NCBI RefSeq assembly: GCF_040954645.1
Contig: NC_092803.1
Coordinates: 64,807,484 to 64,871,483 of the forward strand
Source: Diabrotica undecimpunctata
Taxonomy: Eukaryota; Arthropoda; Insecta; Coleoptera; Chrysomelidae
Reading direction: 5' to 3'
Length of the DNA: 64,000 nucleotides
In this document: in pieces, positions 55,917 to 64,000 of the stretch
Layout: each line of letters opens with the position of its first letter
Numbering within the stretch: position 1 is the stretch's first letter
The notes under the pieces: model-generated
Told to the model about the DNA's origin: nothing
The model's input: the letters and a program-made list of their open reading frames with translations, nothing else
The model's database searches: none
Translations under genes and position numbers: made by a program

Positions 55917-58008
55917 ATGCCTAAAACAACCAGTACTTCAACTTGGATTAAACCTTATAAAGAGCTGTCTATGGATATGGGAAAAATCTACTGTTCAGTC
56001 TGTGGCAAAATTGTAAGTATCTAATATTTTCTATTAAATATCTAATATTTCATACATACAGGGTGTTTCCAAATGACACTTACAACGTTTGACTGTAGAT
56101 ACTTCTCGAAAAATTGAACAAAACGATATAGTTAATGAGGGGTCAAACTTATTTACTTTGCGAGATACAGGGTGTTAAAATTAAAAAAAATTAAATTCTT
56201 TTAGTTAATAACAACAATAACTTTAAAACCAATAAACGTATTTACTTGAAATTTAGTACTCGTAGGTTGTTTTTAAATGAAAAATAGCTTCCTTTAGTGA
56301 GAAAAAATTGTCCATGGTAGAATACAAGGGTGTGTATTTAGAAAAATTTTTCACCTTTACTTTTTTTTATAAAGTCAGCTATTCTAAAACACAATTATTT
56401 TTATTGTAATTGAATTAACAAAAAAAAAAACTTTTGTTGAATTTTAAAATAAGTTATATGATGTACTAATGGTTAGTAACAAAAACTAATTTGTGGATTA
56501 ATACTGCATTTAAAACACTTAGTGAGTGTTTTTTTTTTCCAAACCAGTTATTTGATTAACCAAAAACACCTTGTATATTTTTATATTTTAAAGGTTGGGT
56601 TAAAATAAAGGTTTTTATTTTTATTTATAGATAGCATGTGAGAAGAAATTTCAGATAGACCAACATGTGAGAACTGCTTCACACATTGCAAAAAAAGGAA
56701 AAATAGGAGGAAAACATCAAACTTCAATGGCTAAATGTTTCCAATCTACTTCAAAAAAATTAGATGAGCAAGAAACTTTTAATGAAGACTTGTGTCGCGC
56801 ATTAGTGTCTGCAAACATACCGCTTTCAAAATTAGCAGATGTAAATTTTAGTTCGTTTCTAAAAAAATATTGCAAACTTAATGTTCCAAGTGATCGGTCT
56901 CTAAGAAGAAATAATGTGAACGGGATATACTCGTCGGTGTTAATTAATATTAAGGAAGAAATTGCAGATAATTATTTTTACATATCTGTAGACAAAACCA
57001 CTGATTCCTCAGGAAAGTATATTGCTCATTTATTGATTGGTGTTCTTAAAGAAGATACCTTACCAAAATCTCATCTTATTTCATGCCAGCAACTTGAGAA
57101 AACAAATGCTTTAACAATTTCGCGTTTTATACAAGAAACATTAGCAACTTTTTTTCTTCCGACAACTATTCCTTCTAATAAATTACTGCTTATTTTATCG
57201 GATGCTGCTCCTTATATGGTGAAAGCAGGACAAAATTTAAAAATATTTTTCCCAGATTTAATACATGTTACTTGTGTAGCGCATGGATTAAACAGAGTTG
57301 CAGAGGAAATACGAAAAAAGTTTCCTCTTGTAAATACCATGATATCCAGTGTCAAAAAAGTATTTCTTAAACCTCCTATAAGAATTCAACTTTATAAAGA
57401 AATGCTACCTAACATTCCTCTTCCACCACAACCTATTTTAACGCGATAAGGAACATGGTTAGAAGCAGCTTATTTGTATGCAGATCATTTTGTTAAAATA
57501 AAGAACATAATTGATACGTTAACAGATGAAAGTTCCCAATCTCTTTTGGATTCTAAACAAACTTTTCAGAGTAACTTGCTTCAACAAGAACTTTCATTTA
57601 TAAAATCAAATTTTAGTTTTGTTCAAAAAACAATTACTCAGTTAGAATCACCAAAACTGACATTGTTCGAAAGTACAGCATTAATAAAAGAATTTGCGTC
57701 ATGTTGTCGGAACGTTAGAGGTAATATTGGAAAAGATATTTTAAAAAAATTTGAAGCTACTATGGAAAAAAATAAAGGTTACCATATTCTTTCTGAAGTA
57801 GTCAGTGTTCTAGCTGGAAATATTTCGGAAACAATTAATTTAGAACCAAATGTTTTGGTTAGTTTGAAAAATGCTCCCGTTACATCAGTTGATGTTGAAC
57901 GAAGTTTTTCCATATTATAAATATATGTACTCAGACAGAAGCCACAAGTTTTTGTTAGAAAATTTTGAACACCACTTGGTCATTTATTGTTACCATAATT
58001 CTAAATAA
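55917..58008 (+). pseudogene. hAT transposase, two visible lesions
   Basis: Exon 1 (55917-56012) starts MPKTTSTSTWIKPYKELS and ends CSVCGKI|GTAAGT; exon 2 starts at 56631 after TTATTTATAG. Joined in phase 0, CSVCGK and HVRTASH form a C2H2/BED-like finger for DNA binding. Then come DLCRALVSANIPLSKLADVN, YISVDKTTDSSGKYIAHLLI (catalytic region), LLLILSDAAPYMVKAG, LIHVTCVAHGLNRVAEEIRK, a C-terminal TWLEAAYLYADHFVKIKN, and the hAT dimerisation block NAPVTSVDVERSFSI. Lesions: a TAA at 57447-57449 where the family has Trp (PILTR-W-GTWLEAA), and one extra base near 57917, after which the tail runs to TAA 58006-58008 in another frame. Otherwise open throughout, about 500 residues. Confidence 0.88.
56057..56575. 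mobile_element. MITE inside the hAT intron
   Basis: The intron 56013-56630 contains a unit starting TA-CAGGGTGTTT (56057) and ending AAACACCTTG-TA (56575), inverted ends of about 10 bp next to TA. A third CAGGGTGTT lies inside near 56168. The tip resembles that of the mariner-like relic at 2609 (CAGGGTGTTCC). It is non-coding. Confidence 0.6.
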
Positions 58009-58248
58009 GTTTATTCATACTTAAAAATGATGTAGTTACTTAAAATAAATGTAAATCTTAATGAATAGTAGGAAATATTTAGTTATGTACACTTTTTTTT
58101 TAATAAAATTGTTACTATTTTACGATTTTTTTATTTATTTGTATGCATATTTTGTAAAATATTTGCATATTTTCGGGTAAACACGTGCATATTTATGCGC
58201 ATATTTTCTACATTTTTATTTGCATAATTGCCGAAGTCTAGTTATCAG

Positions 58249-59273
58249 GAAATAATACACTTTTTGAAGATGCGTAGGGTTCATCCGACCCATTGAGGTA
58301 TAGAGAAATAACACTTCGTAGAATAATAGAAGATATTACAAAACTTTCTATACAGAAAAAAGGAGACTTAAAAATATTTAATATCTAGTTAACTTAAGAG
58401 AAAATAAAGCTATGGAGGATAAAATTGTTCTGAAGCTATTTTCTTGTGTCATGTTGTTATATTAATTATGGAGAATATATTGGAAACAACACGTAAACAG
58501 AATTAATAAAAATCGATACTCTAAACCAATACTAAATTACCAATCGAAAGTAACAGGTTTAAATGAAGAAGAAGAAAGTGTTACTACTAAATATACTTTT
58601 TATATTGCAACAAAGAATATAACTTAAGAGTAAGTTGCTACCGTTTAGCTATAATTGAAAATATTATTATTCGAACGTAAGACAGGGTAAACTTTCGAAA
58701 CACTTCAAAAAGGAAAACTGATTTAAGACGTTCGAAACCACCAACAAAGTCGACGATATAGAATACAGGATGCGTTTTAAAGCGAGTGGAAAACTTTTGT
58801 TTTGTTTGGTTTGAGCTTCCTTTTAAACTTTACATAATATGTTACTCATCGCCACATCGATTCTTTTGAGAACAGACGCTCCCAGTGTCTGTGTGAATAT
58901 ATATTGTTTCCGACGGTAGGTTTCTTTTCAAGAACAAATTCTTTGTACTGGGAAAACAAATTATTTGAATAAAATCGGAAAATTGCGAAAGTAGCTTTGT
59001 AGATAGTATACATAAACGAATTGGATCCATTTAGTGTGAGTTCAAGCGCTAGTGTAGTGTGTGTAAACTAAAATTAAAGATAAGATAAGAAAAAATAATA
59101 AAGGATTCTATGGTCATTTTTACTTTCGTGTAGAGAAAAAAGCTACAATTTTATATAAAAAAAACACGGTAGCTTTCATGAATATTAATAATGTGTCACG
59201 TCTCTTTAAGAAAAAATCAACTTCTCCATACATGCTTAACTATATATTATTTACTGTATTATAATATATGTTA
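58249..59273. other. No gene recognised
   Basis: Continuation of the unidentified remnant interrupted by the hAT element (one frame has REITLRRIIEDITKLSIQKK near 58300), then AT-rich spacer. Nothing else supported. Confidence 0.4.
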
Positions 59274-60245
59274 TTAACCTGTAACTAGTAATGCGGGGTA
59301 ATAAGAGCCCCAACAGATTTTTAAAGTGACATACGTCCTAACTTATTTAGCGCGGCTACTTGACCGCCTCAGTACCTTTCCGTCAGTGTGTTGTGTGATA
59401 TCAAGCGGGATAGTCGTGACCAAATATGTAAATGTTTAGAAATTATACGGAAATGACTGTGCCGTGAAGACACTGTGACCTCACCTCACCGGTTACGTTT
59501 TTTTTAATAACTAGTTTTTGTATTTTCAGTTGAAAATGGAGCTGTCACGATATAATAAAATGGATTTCGATGATCCTATTCTTGATCGTCTAGTATTCTA
59601 GAATCGGATGAGATGATTTGAACGGTAACGACGACTCAGACAATGATCCCGACTATGTCAGCGAACACGAAACTGATTAAAAAATTAAATGGGAGTCGGA
59701 AACCGTGGAACCTCTATTGGATGTTGAAGGAAATATCCCTCAAAATGCAGCACCTTCGGAGGTTAATTCGGACTTGGATCCACATGAGCAGCAACAAACT
59801 CTAGGCCCTTCGAGAACGTACTATGGCAAAAATCGATACAAGTGGACTGCAGAAGCTCCATCTTCAAATGTAAGAACAAGAAGTTTCAACATTATCTCTC
59901 ATCTTCCTGGGGTTATTGGACCAGCCAAGTCTCTTGGGAAATTGTGTCTCTAGAAATGTGCTTGGCAATGTATAATAACAAACGACATTTTAGAAGAAAT
60001 TGTTCTTAGAACAAATGAAAAACTTGCCAGGATTAGAACGAAATATACCGATAGTACTAGAAGATAAGTATTTCAAATATATGTTAAATTTATGTTATAA
60101 CAAAATAAACGTATTTAAGTTGTTGAAGTCATTTTTTTAATATAAACAAATATCAGTGTCTAATTTTGCAAAACAAATTGGGGTCAGTGTAACCCCAACT
60201 CACCATACACGTAACAAAAAATGGACCTCACCAGTTACGGGTTAA
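59274..60245 (+). mobile_element. Internally deleted piggyBac element, copy A
   Basis: TTAA at 59274-59277 and 60242-60245, the piggyBac target. Tips inside are inverted: CCTGTAACTAGTA on the left and the inverse of ...CACCAGTTACGGG on the right. At 972 bp it is less than half the length of a full element. It keeps the 5' part of the transposase and a short 3' piece, so it could move only with help from a complete relative. Confidence 0.88.
59536..60064 (+). pseudogene. piggyBac transposase N-terminus, copy A
   Basis: Starts MELSRYNKMDFDDPILDRL at 59536, right after a possible acceptor TATTTTCAG. Frameshifts follow (NGNDDSDNDPDYVSEHETD in another frame), then the open part 59705-59953 with VEGNIPQNAAPSEVNSDLDP, PSRTYYGKNRYKWTAEAP and RTRSFNIISHLPGVIGPAKS. 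The last run is the conserved junction between the acidic leader and the catalytic core of piggyBac proteins. A short piece (NDILEEIVLRTNEKLARIR) ends the homology. The DDD core and C-terminal Cys-rich finger are absent. Confidence 0.85.
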
Positions 60246-60780
60246 ATTAGTGGATGTATTCGACCGTTAATAAATGGAAATTTATTTTATCTAATAAAAT
60301 ACTAAAAACAATTGTTTTCAACTCTTTAACAAAATTTAACATAATTTAATATCTCTACAGCTGTTTCGGTAAAGTTCTTTCTCAAGTGGTCTATTTTTGG
60401 TATGCGTTTACACTTTACAGTCTTCAACTAAATAAGTTGAAAAGGGAAGAACTGTGTGTTTTAAGTTGGTAATTTAGAATTATGTCTGTATTTTTTAGTT
60501 TGTTAATTTCCACAAGTTCTAATAAAGATAGCTTAAGGCCTTTATTTTAAATGTGAAAAATTTTAAATTGGTTATTAAAAAAAATGACTATGGTCTAGAA
60601 GGTAAAGTGCGTATGTAGAATCTGTTTTTCTATTATTGAAAGCACTTTTGTGTTCTGCTATACGTTTTTAAAAGATTTACCAGTTTGACCGATATAAGTT
60701 TTTAGGCAGTTGCCTTATTTATTTTTGTATACACGACTGTCTAAGTGCCTTTTCTTTTGACTCTCGTTCTTCTCCTTCCT
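60246..60780 (-). pseudogene. PLE GIY-YIG fragment
   Basis: The minus strand gives GNCLKTYIGQTGKSFK near 60710, then RIAEHKSAFNNRKTDSTYAL and LLDHSH, SLLELVEINKLKNTDIILNY and HSSSLFNLF toward 60420. YIGQTG(K/R)SFKxR is the GIY-YIG signature of Penelope-like elements. The 3' flank (60246-60347) matches the corresponding place in the duplicated block at 63652, where the coding part is missing. One frameshift near 60590. Confidence 0.7.
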
Positions 60781-60820
60781 TAGCTTTTCCCTTTTCAGGG
60801 GTCGCTGTTTTTTACTCAAA

Positions 60821-60880
60821 TGTTATTTATTCAAAAAGACAGTGTTAGATGTTATTTATTCTAAAAGCTAGTGTTATTTC
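60821..60880. repeat. 31-bp tandem duplicate
   Basis: TGTTATTTATTCAAAAAGAC and the next 11 bases are repeated once with a few changes (TGTTATTTATTCTAAAAGCT). The same pair occurs in the duplicated block at 63819. Confidence 0.7.
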
Positions 60881-61002
60881 TTTCTTTTGTATGTGTTTGG
60901 CTACTTTGGTTGATATTTTGCCTGTATATGTATTCGAACAGAAGGTACTGGCTTTTTTTCTCTGGTGGTGAAAATACTGATTTTAGGGCTTTCTTATGTA
61001 GT

Positions 61003-62762
61003 TTTTGTTTTAAAACTTTGTTTGCTCGTTATACCCAGTTGTTCACTGATATTTGCTTAATGATATTTAATTCTATTTCGAAGTTGTTTTTTGACTTGTG
61101 AATTTCTAATAATCTATGTCATCTAATTGTTTGGTTAAATACATAGCTCAAAGATCAAAATTTACCCTATGTTAATATGTGCTTTTTCTTTGGGGGTAGT
61201 TACCATTCCAACTGGGAGGGGAAAACGTTTATCAAAAAAACCATAGCTCTAACATCCCAACCCGGAGGGGAAAAAAGTTTATTAAAAAAAACCATAGCTG
61301 TAGCTAGAGTAGTGAATTTTAAGAGATAAATTTTTTCTAAAAATCAATATTTTTGGAGTTATTCGTGGTTGTAAGTTCACTAATTGCATGTCAGAAAAGC
61401 ATATTTTTAAACGATTTTTCGCAAATAATTCCAAAAGTTCAGATATATCGAGAAAATTGTTTGGATATAAAAGAACGCATTCAAAACAAGGAAATTCGTT
61501 GTTTATTTGTTACTGTAAACTTAATATTATCACGATTATTGTTGATCGAAAGTATACTTTTATACATCGAATACAAAAATCTAAAAATATGATGTTGAAT
61601 AAGCTGAAACAAAATGTTTTTATGGAAACCTTAGAGAAACTTAATTAATGATCTTAAAAAGCTTTTAAATCATCATTGGTAAAAGCAAATTTTTATAAAA
61701 ATTAAGGTAAGGTATAGCTAAAATTAAGTCAGCTTATATTTTTTGTGACGCAGAAAGTAACAAACTCAACTCCGTACAAACCACCCTAGTTACAAGTAAA
61801 CTGGTTTAGGTTTAGTTTTGAAGAAATGCGAGTTGAAAGTAAAGATATGATTTTAGGAACTTATAAAAAAATACCCTTTTTTCTAAATTACTCAACTCAT
61901 CAACTAAAATAGATCCACAAAAAAATGCTTGAATACAAAAGAGAGCCCATAACCAGAATACAAGAAACCCATTTTAAAACGAAGAGCATAAAAAAATTTA
62001 ATGTACACCACTTTGTTGCTTTTAAAATAAATTACAAAGTGGTGTATACTACATTTTTTTCAATCCCTTTACTTCTAAAAGGATTGCACATAAGCAGCAT
62101 GAAGATGGTGCTAAACGCAAGCGAATACAACCTTTTAACAATCATATCTTGTTTAATTTTTGGTCTATAAAACTCAAAAAAATAGATGTTTTTTGTATTC
62201 TAACATTTTTTCTGTATCTTTATATTTGTTGAGTTATTTTAAAAAACTGGATTTCTTGAGAAATTTCGAAAATAATGTCTTAATTTTAAACTATTATTTC
62301 TTTTAAACTAATCCTTTTGAACCAGTTAAACTTCCAGAATGTAATGTTTGCATCTTGTTATAAATAAACAACAAATAGTTTCAACCTGGGTTGTTTTGGT
62401 GAAGGTGAGTTTATTACTTTGTGAATCACAAAAAATAAAAGCGGACGGTATTTAACATAAATATGGCGTGCCCTGGTATATAAAACGTATCCACCATTTT
62501 CAAGAAAAAAAATATCCCCACTGACGGTGGTGGACATGCGTTATGCACCAGCTTAGAATTTATGTTTAGCCACGGTGGGTAACGGAAATGCACCAAACCA
62601 CTTAATAATGCTTACGAAGACGTTTATAAAGCATATACAAAGATGGTAGTAAGGTTGGTTTCTGCGTTGCACACATGACAAGTCCCTACAAACGGTCAAA
62701 CTTTTTTTTTGGGCAAAACAAATAGATATTCATATTTTTTATTTCGAAAGAAAAAATAATAT
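61003..62762. other. Spacer between duplicated blocks, no gene recognised
   Basis: AT-rich. Two copies of a unit of about 49 bp (GGAGGGGAAAA ... CCATAGCT) lie in tandem at 61208-61307. Open stretches at 61353-61592, 61388-61648 and 61925-62170 show no known motif. Confidence 0.45.
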
Positions 62763-63651
62763 TACCTTTCCGTCCGTGTGTTGTGTAATATCAAGCGGAA
62801 TAGTCGTGACCAAATATGTAAATGTTTACAAATTATACGGAAATGACTGTGCCGTGGGGACACTGTGACCTCACTTCACCGGTTACGTTTTTTTTTAATA
62901 ACTAGTTTTTGTATTTTCAGTTGAAAATGGAGCTGTCACGATATAATAAAATGGATTCCGATGATCCTAGGTTTGAACAATGGGCTTAATGTATTCTAGA
63001 ATAGGATAAGATGATTTGAACGGTAACGACGACTCAGACAATGATCTCGACTATGTCAGCGAACACGAAACTGATTAAAAAATTAAATGGGAGTCGGAAA
63101 CCGTGGAACCTCTATTGGATGTTGAAGATAATATCCCTCAAAATGCAGCACCTTCGGAGGTTAATTCGGACTTGGATCCACATGAGCAGCAACAAACTCC
63201 AGGCCCTTCGAGAACGTACTATGGCAAAAATCGATACAAGTGGACTGCAGAAGCTCCATCTTTAAATATAAGAACAAGAAGTTTCAACATTATCTCTCAT
63301 CTTCCTGGGGTTATTGACCAGCCAAGTCTCTTGGGAAATTGTGTCTCCAGAAATGTGCTTGGGAATGTATAATAACAAACTATATTTTAGAAGAAATTGT
63401 TCTTAAAACAAATGAAAAACTTGCCAGGATTAGAACGAAATATACCGATAGTAATAGAAGATAAGTATTTCAAATATTTGTTAAATTTATGTTATAACAA
63501 AATAAACGTCTTGTTAAATAAAGTTGTTGAAGTCATTTTTTTTTAATATAAACAAATATCAGTGTCTAATTTTGCAAAACAAATTGGGGTCAGTGTGACC
63601 CCAACTCACCATACACGTAACAAAAAATGGACCTCACCAGTTACGGGTTAA
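62763..63651 (+). mobile_element. piggyBac element, copy B, left end lost
   Basis: The right tip CACCAGTTACGGG and TTAA at 63648-63651 are present. The left tip and left TTAA are absent. The body is highly similar to copy A, with small differences (for example GGTTTGAACAATGGGCT near 62970 where A has a shorter, changed stretch). Confidence 0.85.
62927..63480 (+). pseudogene. piggyBac transposase N-terminus, copy B
   Basis: MELSRYNKMDSDDPRFEQWA-stop at 62927, then an open stretch at 63103-63372 with PSRTYYGKNRYKWTAEAP, RTRSFNIISHLPGV and SRNVLGNV. It keeps the original FEQWA run that copy A has lost, whereas in copy A the frame after HLPGV differs by one base (GPAKS versus DQPSL). Neither has the catalytic core. 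Confidence 0.85.
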
Positions 63652-64000
63652 ATTAGTGGATGGATTCGACCGTTAATTATTGGAAATTTATTTTATCTAA
63701 TAAAATACTAAAAACAATTGTTTTCAACTCTTTAACAAAATTTAACATAATTTTCTGTTTCTTACTCTTCGTCTCGTTTTCTTTTGACTATTGTTGTTAT
63801 TAATATATTTGCCGTTGATGTTATTTATTCAAAAAGACAGTGTTAGATGTTATTTATTCTAAAAGCTAGTGTTATTTCTTTCTTTTGTATGTGTTTGGCT
63901 ACTTTGGTTGATATCTTGCCTGTATATGTATTCGAACAGAAGGTACTGGGTTTTTTTCTCTGGTGGTGAAAATACTGATTTTAGGGCTTTCTTATGTAGT

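Larger units (their letters stand above)
55339..58248 (+). mobile_element. hAT element, complete ends, 8-bp target duplication
   Basis: GTTATCAG flanks both ends (55339-55346, 58241-58248), the 8-bp duplication typical of hAT. The tips are inverted: TAGACTTCGGCAAATATGC at 55347 and the inverse of ...GCATAATTGCCGAAGTCTA ending 58240. Subterminal regions on both sides are full of GCATAT/ATATGC motifs, the kind of repeated sites that hAT transposases bind. The body (2.9 kb) holds one intron-bearing transposase gene in the same orientation. It is the best-preserved DNA transposon here. Confidence 0.95.
59373..61002 (+). repeat. Segmental duplication, block A
   Basis: 59373-60347 matches 62763-63753 and 60821-61002 matches 63819-64000. 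It includes the piggyBac body, its right TTAA and the PLE-derived flank. Block A holds 470 bp or so of PLE coding sequence that block B lacks. Confidence 0.9.
62763..64000 (+). repeat. Segmental duplication, block B (runs off the window)
   Basis: Second copy of 59373-61002, continuing past the end of the window. The piggyBac left tip is missing because the duplicated segment begins about 100 bp inside it. Matches extend beyond the right TTAA, so this is duplication of a chromosomal segment, not a second transposition. Confidence 0.9.

Noticed and set aside
1..64000. CRISPR arrays, prophage, operons or other prokaryotic features
   Set aside because: No regularly spaced repeats and no bacterial genes; introns, PLE, hAT and piggyBac sequences show a eukaryotic genome.

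Overview
This window looks like eukaryotic nuclear DNA from an arthropod, most likely an insect; a beetle is my guess, not something I can prove from 64 kb. It is AT-rich and has GT-AG introns, a TATA-less Inr+DPE promoter and long (TA)n tracts. Nearly every recognisable coding stretch belongs to a metazoan transposon family: Penelope-like elements (PLE), RTE-like, R1-like and jockey/I-like non-LTR retrotransposons, Tc1/mariner, hAT, piggyBac and Helitron. I see no prokaryotic operon, CRISPR array or rRNA gene. Almost all coding stretches are broken copies, so they are called pseudogenes or mobile elements.

Layout. 0.6-4.9 kb: two mariner/IS630-like relics with long inverted arms and minus-strand non-LTR scraps. 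5.5-7 kb: an R1-like fragment that received a palindromic PLE-ended insert. 8.7-9.7 kb: three spliceable exons of a decayed THAP-domain gene. 10.6-13.5 kb: a hAT scrap, two MITEs and a Helitron 3' end. 14.7-16.9 kb: a non-LTR element with RNase H. About 18 kb: the best host-gene signal, a signal-peptide first exon on the minus strand with an Inr and a correctly spaced DPE. 20-26 kb: a bounded Tc1 element, a second non-LTR copy split by a MITE-like element carrying a tRNA-like gene, and a second Tc1 relic. 27-33 kb: RTE and PLE remnants, including two PLE copies tail to tail. 34-40 kb: a gag scrap, an intron-bearing DDE pseudogene and a TIR transposon holding a near-perfect 570-bp palindrome. 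40.3-43.6 kb: arms of about 550 bp in inverted orientation around a non-LTR element. 45-49.7 kb: a PLE palindrome with a 15-bp target duplication and two retroelements nested inside. 50.5 kb: a 121-bp insert with a 15-bp target duplication and a hammerhead-ribozyme fold. 51-55 kb: three RTE-like fragments in a row. 55.3-58.2 kb: a nearly intact hAT element. 59.3-64 kb: a duplicated block holding internally deleted piggyBac elements.

The recurring theme is fold-back architecture. PLE ends occur as inverted pairs at four places, sometimes around unrelated sequence, and several DNA transposons have unusually long inverted arms. The most interesting object is the hammerhead-bearing mini-insert at 50548-50698. 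It resembles the small self-cleaving retroelements thought to depend on Penelope-like machinery, and PLE copies are abundant nearby.
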